Of a stretch of DNA of 37,461 nt, positions 5,972-13,918 are shown one piece after another; position 1 is the first letter of the stretch; each line of letters opens with the position of its first letter. Made by a program: the position numbers and the translations under genes. The DNA lies in contig DATLTN010000069.1 in NCBI GenBank assembly GCA_035533595.1, positions 1 to 37,461 of the forward strand, given 5' to 3'. This DNA comes from Acidimicrobiales bacterium. Lineage in GTDB: Bacteria > Actinomycetota > Acidimicrobiia > Acidimicrobiales > Bog-793. A model generated the notes under the pieces. That model did not search any database, was not told where the DNA came from, and was given only the letters and a program-made list of their open reading frames with translations.

Positions 5972-8890
5972 CTACCTCCCTCTCGCTTCGTGTTCCGGTT
6001 CGAGCGTCGCGCCGACCGCGCCGAGACCGAGGGCGCTGTGCAGCACCTCGGCGAGGTGCAGGCCGCGCCGGCCGGCGAGGGCGGAGAGCTGGGTGCGGCA
6101 GCTGAAGCCGTCGGCGAGCAGCAGCTCGCCCTCCTCCCCCTCCGCCAGCTGCGCGAGGGTGCCGGCGCGCGCCACCTGCTCGGAGAGGGCGCCGTGGCCG
6201 GCCTCGACGCCGAAGTTGCCCGCCAGCCCACAGCAGCCCGTGGAGGAGCGCACGCGCGCGCCGAGGGCGGCGAGGAGCGCGGCGGTCGGTGCGAAGCCGC
6301 CGGCCGCCTGCTCGTGACAGTGGACCTGCGCGAAGAGCGCCTCGTCGAGGTGCCCCGTCGGGAGCTCGCGCCCGGCGAGCAACCCGGCGAGCGAGGTGAC
6401 CTGCCCCGAGAGGCGCTCGGCCCGCTCGCGCCAGCGGCGGTCGCGGGGGCGCGCGAAGAGCTCGGCGGCGTCCTCGGCGAGCATCGAGAGGCAGCTCGGC
6501 TCGAGGACGACGACGGGCAGGCCGGCCTCGAGCGCGGGGGCGAGGGCCCGCAGCGTGCGCCGCAGCGCCCGCCGGGCGGCGCGGAAGCGCCCCGTCGAGT
6601 ACCAGGTGAGGCCGCAGCAGGCGGCCGACGGGCAGGGCTCGGCGGAGAAGCCGGTGGCGCCGAGGACCTCGGCCGCGGCACGGGCGATCGCCGGGTCGAA
6701 GTGGCGGGTGAAGGTGTCGCCGAAGAGCAGCACCCTCTCGCCCTCCCCGCCGGCCCGAGCGACAGCGGTGCGGCGCTCGCCGCGCCCCGCGAAGCGGGGC
6801 AGCACCGCGTCGGCCTCGATGCCGGCGAGGCGGCGCAACGGGCGGGCGCGGCGGCTCGAGACGAGGAGGTTCGCGGCCGCCGGCAGGCGCGCCGCGAGGC
6901 GTGCCCAACGGGGGAGGCCACCGAGCAGGTAGTGCGTCCGTGGGCGCAGCCGCCAGGCGTAGCGGCGGGAGAGGAACTCCGCCTTGTAGGTGGTCATGTC
7001 CACCCCGACGGGGCAGTCGCTCTTGCAGGCCTTGCAGCCGAGGCAGAGGTCGAGCGCCTCCTCGACCTCGCGCGAGCGCCAGCCGTCGCGGATCACCTCG
7101 CCCTCCAGCATCTCGGCGAGCAGGCGGATGCGGCCGCGCGTCGAGTGCGCCTCCTCGCGGGTCACCTGGTAGCTCGGGCACATCCCGCCGCCGACGGGGC
7201 GGCGGCAGCGCCCCACGCCTACACAGCGGCGCGCCGCAGCGGCGAGGTCGCCGCCGTCGGCGCGCAGTGCGAGGCGGGTGCGCGGCGAGAGCGCGGGCAG
7301 GCTCGTCTTGATCCGCAGGTCGCCGTCGATCGGCCGCGGCTCGACGATGAGGCCGGGGTTCAGCAGGTTGGCCGGGTCGAAGGCCGCCTTGAAGGCCGCG
7401 AAGGCCTCGAGGACCTCCGGCGGGTACTGGCGCGCGAGTAGCTCGCTGCGGGCCTGGCCGTCGCCGTGCTCCCCCGAGAGCGAGCCGCCGTGCGCGACGA
7501 CGAGGTCGGCGGCGTCCTCCATGAAGCTGCGGAAGGCGGCGACGCCGGGCGTCGAGCGGAAGTCGAAGTCGATGCGAATGTGCACGCAGCCCTCCCCGTA
7601 GTGGCCGTAGTGCACGCCGTGGCGGCCGTGCTCGGCGAGCAGGCGGTCGAAGCCGACGAGGTACTCACTCAGGCGCTCGGGGGGCACCGCCGCGTCCTCG
7701 AAACCGGGGAAGGCCTCTCCCCCGCCGGGGAGGCGCGTCGCGAGGCCCGCTCCGTCCTCACGGATCCGCCAGATCGCCCGCTGCTCTGGCGCCGGGCCGA
7801 CGACCCGCCCGCGCACCGCGCCGCCGAGCGAGGAGAGGAGCCGTTCCCCCTCGGCCGCGGCGCCAGCGGCGCTCTCGCCGCCGACCTCGACGAGCAGCCA
7901 GGCGCCCCCGCCGCCGAGGAGCTCGACACTGCCGCGGCGCCCCGCCGCCTCGGAGAGGGCGACGACGCGCTCGTCGATCCCCTCGATCGTGAGCGGCACC
8001 GCCCCGAGGGCGGCCGGGTCGAGGAGCGCGGGGACGAAGGCCGCGGCGGCGTAGACGTCGGGGAAGGCGAGGACGACGAGGGCGCGCGCCGCGGGAGGGT
8101 GCACGAGCCCGAGCGTCGCGCCGAGGAGCAGGGCGCAGGTCCCCTCGCTCCCGACGAGGGCGCGCGCGAGGTGCGGGCCGCCGTCGGCGAGGAGGTGCTG
8201 CAGGTTGTAGCCCGAGACCCGCCGCGGCAAGAGGGGGGCGTAGGCGCGTGCCAGCGCCTCGCCGTGGCGGGCGACGAGGCCCTCGAGGTCGCGCTGCAGC
8301 GCCCCAGCACGCGCCGCCTCCTCCCCGGCACGGAGCGTCCCGCCGAGGGTGAGGCGCTGGCCGTCGGCGAGCAGCACGTCGAGCGACTCGACGTTGGCGT
8401 CGGTCTTCCCGTAGCGCAGCGAGTGCGCGCCGCAGGCGTTGTTGCCGATCATCCCGCCGACGGTGCAGCGGTCGTGCGTCGAGGGGTCGGGGCCGAAGGC
8501 GAGGCCGTGCGGCGCGGCGGCGCGCTGCAGCGAGTCGAGCACCACCCCCGGCTCGACGCGCGCGAGGGCGCGCTCGGGGTCGACCTCGAGGACGTGGTCG
8601 AGGTGGCGCGAGCAGTCGATCACCACCCCGCCCCCGACCGCCTGGCCGCCGGTGCTCGTGCCGCCGCCGCGCGCCGTCACCGGCACGCCGTGCTCCGCAC
8701 AGGCCGAGAGCGTGGCCGCGATGTCGTCGGTTGAGCGGGGGAAGACGACCCCCACGGGGACGATCCGGTAGTTCGAGGCGTCGGTCGCGTAGAGGGCCCG
8801 CGCCGAGGCGTCGAAGTGCGCCTCGCCCGCGAGCTCGCGGCCGAGGCGCTCGGCGAGCGCTCCGCCGCTCGCGGTCTTCACGGTGCGCAC
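5972..8890 (-). CDS. FAD-linked oxidase / Fe-S dehydrogenase fusion (YdiJ/GlcD-GlcF type)
   Basis: A 972-residue fusion predicted to oxidise a 2-hydroxyacid (D-lactate, glycolate or D-2-hydroxyglutarate). Residues about 40-220 are a PCMH-type FAD-binding domain (VTARGGGTSTGGQAVGGGVV, TVGGMIGNNACGAHSLRYGK). Residues about 250-515 are the FAD oxidase C-terminal domain, with HYGHYGEGCVHIRI and SLSGEHGDGQARSE. Residues 555-625 hold Cys sets for 4Fe-4S clusters: C555, C561 and C570-Pro, then CLGCKACKSDCPVG (C615, C618, C621, C625). The C-terminal part has two CCG motifs (SAACCGLTWYSTG and STGCCGLAGNFG), as in GlcF and heterodisulfide reductase subunits. The GTG at 8890 has AGGAGGG upstream. The upstream gene is a riboflavin kinase, which could supply FMN, the precursor of the FAD this enzyme needs. 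The exact substrate cannot be told from sequence. Confidence 0.92.
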   Translation of the reverse strand: MRTVKTASGGALAERLGRELAGEAHFDASARALYATDASNYRIVPVGVVFPRSTDDIAATLSACAEHGVPVTARGGGTSTGGQAVGGGVVIDCSRHLDHVLEVDPERALARVEPGVVLDSLQRAAAPHGLAFGPDPSTHDRCTVGGMIGNNACGAHSLRYGKTDANVESLDVLLADGQRLTLGGTLRAGEEAARAGALQRDLEGLVARHGEALARAYAPLLPRRVSGYNLQHLLADGGPHLARALVGSEGTCALLLGATLGLVHPPAARALVVLAFPDVYAAAAFVPALLDPAALGAVPLTIEGIDERVVALSEAAGRRGSVELLGGGGAWLLVEVGGESAAGAAAEGERLLSSLGGAVRGRVVGPAPEQRAIWRIREDGAGLATRLPGGGEAFPGFEDAAVPPERLSEYLVGFDRLLAEHGRHGVHYGHYGEGCVHIRIDFDFRSTPGVAAFRSFMEDAADLVVAHGGSLSGEHGDGQARSELLARQYPPEVLEAFAAFKAAFDPANLLNPGLIVEPRPIDGDLRIKTSLPALSPRTRLALRADGGDLAAAARRCVGVGRCRRPVGGGMCPSYQVTREEAHSTRGRIRLLAEMLEGEVIRDGWRSREVEEALDLCLGCKACKSDCPVGVDMTTYKAEFLSRRYAWRLRPRTHYLLGGLPRWARLAARLPAAANLLVSSRRARPLRRLAGIEADAVLPRFAGRGERRTAVARAGGEGERVLLFGDTFTRHFDPAIARAAAEVLGATGFSAEPCPSAACCGLTWYSTGRFRAARRALRRTLRALAPALEAGLPVVVLEPSCLSMLAEDAAELFARPRDRRWRERAERLSGQVTSLAGLLAGRELPTGHLDEALFAQVHCHEQAAGGFAPTAALLAALGARVRSSTGCCGLAGNFGVEAGHGALSEQVARAGTLAQLAEGEEGELLLADGFSCRTQLSALAGRRGLHLAEVLHSALGLGAVGATLEPEHEARGR

Positions 8891-8942
8891 GCGACGCCCT
8901 CCTCGGGGCGCGCTGCGCCGGGCTCGGCGGGCAGGGCGCTCC

Positions 8943-9341
8943 TCAGTTCGGGGTGATGCGGTCCCGCGCCCCGAGGAGCGCGCGCACCGCCTCGACGTCC
9001 TGGCGGATCTGCTCGATCAGCTCGTCGACGCTCTCGAAGCGCCGCTGCGAGCGCAGCTCGTTGGTGACGGTCACCCGCAGGCGCTCGCCGTAGAGGTCGT
9101 CGTCGAAGTCGAGGAGGTAGGCCTCGACGAGGCGCGGCGAGGTCGCGTCGTGGAAGGTGAGGCGGCGCCCGAGCGAGATCGCCGAGAGGTAGAAGCTGCC
9201 GTCGGCCCGCTCGACGAAGCCCGCGTAGACGCCGTCAGCGAGCGCGGGCTCCTCTTCCTGCTCGACGTTCGCGGTCGGGTAGCCAAGCTGACGGCCGCGG
9301 TGGTCACCTTCGACGACGATGCCCTCGAGGACGTACTCCAC
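8943..9341 (-). CDS. Stand-alone riboflavin kinase domain protein
   Basis: A 132-residue protein matching only the riboflavin kinase half of bifunctional RibF. GIVVEGDHRGRQLGYPTANV is the classic RFK motif (G-x-lGfPTANl). VYAGFV, the segment around LTFHDATSPRLVEAYLLDFD (the family's E...LlDF) and FESVDELIEQIRQDVEAVRA all fit in order. The FMN adenylyltransferase half (HxGH nucleotidyltransferase) is absent: the GTG start at 9341 has its own site (AGGG, 7-8 nt upstream), and upstream lies the end of an MFS gene 25 bp away. It should phosphorylate riboflavin to FMN. The full bifunctional ribF presumably lies elsewhere. The position between two transporters and a large flavoenzyme suggests local cofactor or flavin handling, which is inference. 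Confidence 0.88.
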   Translation of the reverse strand: MEYVLEGIVVEGDHRGRQLGYPTANVEQEEEPALADGVYAGFVERADGSFYLSAISLGRRLTFHDATSPRLVEAYLLDFDDDLYGERLRVTVTNELRSQRRFESVDELIEQIRQDVEAVRALLGARDRITPN

Positions 9342-9366
9342 CGGATCACCCTACCCAGCTGGCCGC

Positions 9367-10632
9367 TCACGACCCCAACCCGGAGCGCTCCGCCCCCTCG
9401 ACCGGGAGCGGCCGCGGCGCGCCGGCGGCACGCCCCGGCACCCTCCGCCAGCAGGCGAGCGCCGCCGCCGCGAGGAGGGCGAGCACCCCGCCCGCGACGT
9501 AGAAGGGGAGGACGGGCGAGAGCGAGAAGAGCGCACCGCAGCCCGCCGCCCCCGCCGCCGTCGCGCCGGTGCGCGCCGAGCCGACCAGGCCCTGCGCGGC
9601 GCCCTGCTCGTCGGGGCGGACGGCCCCGGAGAGGACCGAGAGGGCCGCCGGGGTGACGAAGACCGCCCCCGCCGACTCGAGGCAGCCGAAGACGAGCAGC
9701 GCCACCACGCTGTGCAGCCCCGGGTAGACGCAGGCGAAGATCGCCGAGGCGGCGATGCCGAAGGCGACGAGCAGGCGCCGGTCGACGCGGTCGGCGAGGC
9801 GCCCGGCCCCCGGCGAGAGGAGGGCGTAGGGGAGGCAGTAGAGGGTCCAGGAGGCGCCGATCTCCACCGAGTCCGCCCCCCGGAGGTGCAGGAGCAGGCT
9901 CCAGCAAGCCTCGTAGAGCCCGCCGACCAGTCCGACGGCGGCGAAGACGAGGGCCGCGCCGACGAGCGAGGGCGAGAGGAGGGCGCGCGCCCTGCCGCCG
10001 GCGGGGCGGGGGGCGGCGACCGCCCCCGGCGCGGCGGCGAGGCGGCCGCGGGGGAGCACTCCGAGGGCCGGCACCGCGGCCGCGCCGGCCGAGAGCGCGG
10101 CGCCGATGAAGAGCCAGTGCATCGAGGAGGCGCCGATGATGCTGCCGACGAGCGGGCCGATCGCGAGCGCGAGCGTCTGCGCGCCGTAGAGGACGCCGAA
10201 GGCGCCGCCCCGACCCGCCGGCGGCAGGACGAGGCCGATCGTCGCCGTCGCGGCGACGGTCACCGAGCCGGCGCCCGCGCCCTGCAGCGCCCGGAAGGCG
10301 ATGCCGGCGAAGGCGCCCGGGACGAGCACGAAGCCGACGCAGCCGGCGGCGAAGGCGGCGAGCCCGCCGAGGACGACCGGGCGCGGGCCGAGGCGGTCGA
10401 CGAGGCGGCCGAGGGGGAACTGGGTGAGCATCCCCGAGGCGAAGTAGGAGGCCATCACGAGGCCGACGAGCGCCGGGCTCGACCCGTGCTGGCGAAGGTA
10501 GGTCGGGAGGAGCGGGACGATGGCGCCGCCGCCCATCCATTCGAGGAACTCGAGGGTGCAGAGCGCGACCACGAGACGGCGCAGCTCGGGGGTGAGGCCC
10601 GGCAGCAGGCGGGTCACCGGCACCTGCGCCAC
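9367..10632 (-). CDS. MFS transporter, first gene of the flavoenzyme operon
   Basis: A 421-residue MFS protein with about 12 predicted membrane spans. GRLVDRLGPRPVVLGG is motif A between spans 2 and 3. The phrases GALQGAGAGSVTVA-like (ALQGAGAGSVTVAATATIGL) and GRLADRVDRRLLVAFG in the second half support the family. The open frame extends further upstream to 10851, but that part is arginine-rich and antisense to the neighbouring gene, so the GTG at 10632 (weak GAAGG upstream) is chosen; the GTG at 10623 is an alternative. It reads away from the gene at 10747, so the 114-bp gap holds divergent promoters. The riboflavin kinase follows 25 bp downstream. The substrate is unknown; a flavin or the hydroxyacid oxidised by the operon's dehydrogenase are speculative candidates. 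Confidence 0.87.
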   Translation of the reverse strand: MAQVPVTRLLPGLTPELRRLVVALCTLEFLEWMGGGAIVPLLPTYLRQHGSSPALVGLVMASYFASGMLTQFPLGRLVDRLGPRPVVLGGLAAFAAGCVGFVLVPGAFAGIAFRALQGAGAGSVTVAATATIGLVLPPAGRGGAFGVLYGAQTLALAIGPLVGSIIGASSMHWLFIGAALSAGAAAVPALGVLPRGRLAAAPGAVAAPRPAGGRARALLSPSLVGAALVFAAVGLVGGLYEACWSLLLHLRGADSVEIGASWTLYCLPYALLSPGAGRLADRVDRRLLVAFGIAASAIFACVYPGLHSVVALLVFGCLESAGAVFVTPAALSVLSGAVRPDEQGAAQGLVGSARTGATAAGAAGCGALFSLSPVLPFYVAGGVLALLAAAALACWRRVPGRAAGAPRPLPVEGAERSGLGS

Positions 10633-10699
10633 GCTACCTTCGACGGCCCCGAGCCCCGCAGGCCGCCACGACCCGCGCAGGCAGCGTGCGTAGTGTTTC

Positions 10700-10717
10700 G
10701 GGCGGCCCGGGCCGCCC
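10700..10717. promoter_or_regulatory. 18-bp perfect palindrome in a divergent promoter region
   Basis: GGGCGGCCCGGGCCGCCC is a perfect palindrome located between the divergently transcribed MFS gene (start 10632) and membrane protein gene (start 10747). A possible -10 element for the plus-strand gene (TAGTGT, 10691-10696) lies just before it, so the palindrome would fall near the transcription start or in the leader. It could be an operator or an RNA hairpin. In such GC-rich DNA a chance palindrome is possible. Confidence 0.35.
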
Positions 10718-10746
10718 CGGCCCGAAGAGACGAGGACGACGCCAGC

Positions 10747-11715
10747 GTGAGCCGCAAGCGACGCGACCAACGACCGAGAGCCAGCACCGCGCCGCGACCG
10801 CCTGCCCCGGCCGCGGCACCGGCACCGACCAAACAGGCGGTGCGGCGCCACGCGCTGCGCGCCGTCGTGCTCGGCCGCTTCCCCGCGCTCGTCGCCATCG
10901 CCCTCGTGCTGTTCGGCGTCCTCGGCTACCTAGCCCTCATCCCGGTGACCGTGATCAACGGGCAGAAGCTCGCGGCGCTCGTCCCGAGCAAGGCCCTCCT
11001 CCCCCACCTGCAGCCTGCACCGGCCTTCGCCGGGACGATCCCCGTGCTGCCGAACAAGCTCGCCTCGGTCATCGCCGCCGCGAACGACGACCCCGGCCAC
11101 ACCGCGGCCTACTCCGAACAGTGGTTCGGCACAGGCTCGAACGGTGGCAACGAGCAGCTCAACCTCACGATCCTGCCGAGCGCCGCGGTGGCAAAGGACC
11201 TCTTCGCCCAGGAGGTGCAGCAGAACCTCACCGCCGCCTCGATCACCGCGGCGAAGAACGTCCTCGAGCACCGCTTCACCGTGGGCGGCCTCGACGCCGA
11301 GGGCGCGCAGTACTCGATCCCGCGCTCCGCGCAGAGCTCGAGCGGGAGCTCGGTGAAGCTGCGGCCGACGACGGGCTTCACCGTGATCGCCCGCGACGGC
11401 CGGGCCGTGGTGCGCGAGACCGCGCAGGGCGCGACGGTCACGAGGGCGCAGTCCGAGGCGCTCGCCCACCAGGTCGACGCCCTCCTCGCGAAGCGCCTCG
11501 GCTCCTTCCCGAGCATCGCCGCCACCCACTACCCGACCACCGCCTCGCTCCTCTACCTCCTCGTCCTGCTCGCGCTCGTCGCCACCGCCCTCCTCACCCC
11601 CTCGGTCGCCCGCCGACGCGCCGCGGCGCGACGCCAGCGGGAGGCCGAGCGCGCCCGCTACCAGTACCGGGTGCGGGGAGCGAAGAACCTGCGGCGCCAT
11701 CGCACCCCCTACTGA
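10747..11715 (+). CDS. Two-TM membrane protein of unknown function
   Basis: A 322-residue protein I do not recognise. The N-terminus is basic and Pro/Ala-rich (VSRKRRDQRPRASTAPRPPA). One membrane span follows at about residues 44-66 (VAIALVLFGVLGYLALI), then an extracytoplasmic region of about 200 residues with no cysteines, then a second span at about 264-283 (SLLYLLVLLALVATALL) and a basic cytoplasmic tail of about 39 residues rich in Arg and ending RHRTPY. The ectodomain includes a VIARDGRAVVRETAQGA segment of beta-strand character. The GTG at 10747 is the first start after the divergent promoter region; the longer open frame to the left is a shadow. The kynureninase frame overlaps its 3' end, so the two are probably cotranscribed. 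Confidence 0.75.
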   Translation: MSRKRRDQRPRASTAPRPPAPAAAPAPTKQAVRRHALRAVVLGRFPALVAIALVLFGVLGYLALIPVTVINGQKLAALVPSKALLPHLQPAPAFAGTIPVLPNKLASVIAAANDDPGHTAAYSEQWFGTGSNGGNEQLNLTILPSAAVAKDLFAQEVQQNLTAASITAAKNVLEHRFTVGGLDAEGAQYSIPRSAQSSSGSSVKLRPTTGFTVIARDGRAVVRETAQGATVTRAQSEALAHQVDALLAKRLGSFPSIAATHYPTTASLLYLLVLLALVATALLTPSVARRRAAARRQREAERARYQYRVRGAKNLRRHRTPY

Positions 11716-12934
11716 GCCCGCCGCCGCGGCGCTCTCGCGCGCCGCGTGCACCGCGCTCGACGCCGCCGACCCGCTCGCGCGACGCCGCGAGCGCTTCGAC
11801 CTCCCCGAGGGAGTCATCTACCTCGACGGCAACTCGCTCGGCGCGATGCCCGCCAACGTCGCCGGCCACCTCCGCCGCCTGCTCTACGAGGAGTGGGGCG
11901 AGGGGCTGATCCGCAGCTGGCAGCGCGCCGCGTGGTGGGAGAAGCCCCTCGCGCTCGGCGAGCGCATCGCCCCCCTCCTCGGCGCCGCCCCGGGGCAGGT
12001 GATCGTCGGGGACTCGACCTCGGTCGACCTGTTCAAGGTGCTCGTCGCCGCCGCACGCCTCCGCCCCGGCCGGCGCGTCGTCGTCAGCGAGGCGGGGAAC
12101 TTCCCGACCGACCTCTACCTCCTCGAGAGCGCCCTCGAGCTCACCGGGGGCGAGAGCCGCCTCGTCGAGCGCGACGAGCGGGCCGTCGCCGCCGCCCTCG
12201 ACGAGGGGGTCGCGGCGCTCTTCCTCACCCACGTCGACTACCGCAGCGCCGCGATGTTCGACCTCAAGGAGATGACCGCCCTCGCGCACGGGGCGGGCGC
12301 GCTGATGATCGTCGACCTCTGCCACAGCGTCGGCGCCGTGCCGCTCGCGCTCGACGAGGCGGGGGTCGACTTCGCCGTCGGCTGCACCTACAAGTACCTG
12401 AACGGCGGGCCGGGCTCCCCCGCCTTCGTCTACGCCGCCGCCCGCCACCACGAAGCGGTGCGCCAGCCGCTCGCCGGGTGGGGCGGCCACGCTCGTCCCT
12501 TCGACTTCGAGGCCGCCTACGAGGCGGCGCCGGGGATCGCCCGCTTCTCCTCGGGTACCCCCTCGGTCCTCGCCCTCGCCGCCCTCGAGGCGGCGCTCGG
12601 CGCCTTCGACGGCGTCTCGGTGGAGGCGCTGCGGGAGAAGAGCCGCCTGCTCTCCGAGCTCGTCATCGGCCTCGTCGCGGCGCGGCAGCTGCCGGGGCTC
12701 TCCCTCGCCTCACCGAGGGACTTCGCGTGCCGCGGCAGCCACCTCGCCTACCGCCACGGCGCGGCGCGCGCCCTGCAGGAGGCGCTCGCGGCGCGCGGTG
12801 TGGTCGCCGACTTCCGGCCGCCCGACCTGCTGCGCCTCGGCCTCGCGCCCCTCTACCTGCGCGCCGTCGACTGCTTCGACGCCGTCGAGGTCCTCGCCGA
12901 GCTGCTCTCGGCCCCGCCCTTCGCAGCCGCCTGA
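11699..12934 (+). CDS. kynU: Kynureninase with a probable ATC start codon
   Basis: A PLP-dependent hydrolase predicted to split kynurenine (or 3-hydroxykynurenine) into anthranilate and alanine. FDLPEGVIYLDGNSLGAMP is the typical kynureninase N-terminus. DLCHSVGAVPLALDEAGVDF has the PLP aspartate and CTYKYLNGGPGSPAFVY the Schiff-base lysine (K in YKYLNGGPG). GWGGHARPFDFE and APGIARFSSGTPSVLALAAL also fit. The conserved N-terminus lies upstream of the first ATG (11846), and there is no in-frame ATG, GTG, TTG or CTG between 11582 and 11846. The only plausible initiator is ATC at 11699, giving a 411-residue protein, close to the usual 415, beginning IAPPTEPAAAALSRAA. Alternatively the first 50 residues are lost and translation begins at 11846 (362 residues). 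It overlaps the preceding gene by 17 bp. No other kynurenine-pathway gene is in the window. Confidence 0.85.
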   Translation: MAPPTEPAAAALSRAACTALDAADPLARRRERFDLPEGVIYLDGNSLGAMPANVAGHLRRLLYEEWGEGLIRSWQRAAWWEKPLALGERIAPLLGAAPGQVIVGDSTSVDLFKVLVAAARLRPGRRVVVSEAGNFPTDLYLLESALELTGGESRLVERDERAVAAALDEGVAALFLTHVDYRSAAMFDLKEMTALAHGAGALMIVDLCHSVGAVPLALDEAGVDFAVGCTYKYLNGGPGSPAFVYAAARHHEAVRQPLAGWGGHARPFDFEAAYEAAPGIARFSSGTPSVLALAALEAALGAFDGVSVEALREKSRLLSELVIGLVAARQLPGLSLASPRDFACRGSHLAYRHGAARALQEALAARGVVADFRPPDLLRLGLAPLYLRAVDCFDAVEVLAELLSAPPFAAA

Positions 12935-12955
12935 GCGCCCGAGGGCGCGCGCGAC

Positions 12956-12989
12956 GGAGCGGCCGGTGGGAGAACCCACCGACCGCTCC
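12956..12989. terminator. Bidirectional hairpin terminator
   Basis: GGAGCGG-C-CGGTGGG pairs with CCCACCG-A-CCGCTCC around an AGAA tetraloop: 14 base pairs with one C-A mismatch. It lies in the 76-bp gap between the convergent kynureninase and secreted coiled-coil genes. Confidence 0.85.
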
Positions 12990-13010
12990 GGTTGTCCGCG
13001 TGAGGAGCGG

Positions 13011-13745
13011 TCAGGAGCCGGTGTAGCCGCCCGTCGCGAGGGCGATCACGCTGGCGTCGTAGGAGGCGTTCGCCATCGAGATGTTGGCGTCGCGCACCTG
13101 CTCGTTCGACGAGACGAAGACGTGAGTGTTGCCCGGGTAGCCCTGGGGCGTCTGCGCGAGCACACGGGCCACCACCGAGGTCATGTTGGTGGTCACGTGC
13201 GCGACACGGGTGACGTACTTGTTGTAGTGGTTGAGGGCGTTCTGGTAGCCGGGCAGGCCGTTCAGCGACGAGACCTCGGAGCTCAACGTCGCCTCGTTGC
13301 CGACGAGCACGTTCGCCTGCGCGAGGGCGGAGTCACCCTCGATCGTGATGAAGACCTGCGGGGTCATCACCACGTACACCCGGTTGTCCTTCAGCATCGC
13401 GGCGCGGTCGGCGCGCAGCTGGGCGAAGGTGGCGTCGTTCGGCACCTTGGCGACGAGGGCGTTGATGCTCGCCTGCTCGGTCGTGATGCGGGCGCTCAAC
13501 GTGTTCGCGTCCTGGGTCGTGAGGGAGTGCGCCCCCTGCACGTCGCTCAGCAGGTGCTGGAGCTGGGTCGCGCGGTTGGCGAGCTGCTGCTCGAGCTGCT
13601 GCTTCTGCTGGGTGAACTTGGAGCCCTGGGCCCCGGTCGCACCGGTCGCGCTCGCCGGCGCCGCACCGGCCGCCGCCGCGAAGCTGAACGCACCACTCGC
13701 GATCAGCGCACCGCTCATTGCCATCTGCCACTTGTGATTGCTCAT
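13011..13745 (-). CDS. Secreted coiled-coil protein of unknown function
   Basis: A 244-residue protein starting at ATG 13745 (GGGGG eight nt upstream). The start MSNHKWQMAMSGALIASGAF and the Ala-rich stretch to about residue 33 form a Sec-type signal peptide with a likely AxA cleavage site. Residues about 42-110 are rich in Gln, Leu and Ala with heptad spacing (QQKQQLEQQLANRATQLQHL), indicating a coiled coil. A beta-rich segment (DNRVYVVMTPQVFITIEGD) and a second helical part follow. There are no cysteines. It ends ALATGGYTGS. I do not recognise the family. An extracellular or envelope role is inferred from the signal peptide only. It is transcribed alone; the 173-bp gap upstream (13746-13918) is less GC-rich and may hold its promoter, but I see no clear -35/-10 pair there. 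Confidence 0.75.
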   Translation of the reverse strand: MSNHKWQMAMSGALIASGAFSFAAAAGAAPASATGATGAQGSKFTQQKQQLEQQLANRATQLQHLLSDVQGAHSLTTQDANTLSARITTEQASINALVAKVPNDATFAQLRADRAAMLKDNRVYVVMTPQVFITIEGDSALAQANVLVGNEATLSSEVSSLNGLPGYQNALNHYNKYVTRVAHVTTNMTSVVARVLAQTPQGYPGNTHVFVSSNEQVRDANISMANASYDASVIALATGGYTGS

Positions 13746-13918
13746 CCTGCCGACCCCCTTGACGCTGCCGCCCTGCCGCCCTTTGCGGCTCAGGGACAAC
13801 ATGCCCCTCGGCTGTGTTGGAACTGTGAGCGAGCGTGCAGCGCCACATCATCGATTCGTCATGGCATTGTTTGCCGATTACGCAAGTCCGATGAGCCGGG
13901 TCGCCCCGAAGTGCCTGC

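Noticed and set aside
4016-7441. A 1141-codon plus-strand open frame
   Set aside because: It runs antisense to three recognised genes (MFS, Qor, FAD/Fe-S dehydrogenase) and has no domain pattern.
9319-10746. Upstream extension of the two-TM protein gene to 9319
   Set aside because: It is antisense to the riboflavin kinase and MFS genes and is charged low-complexity sequence. The GTG at 10747 is adequate.
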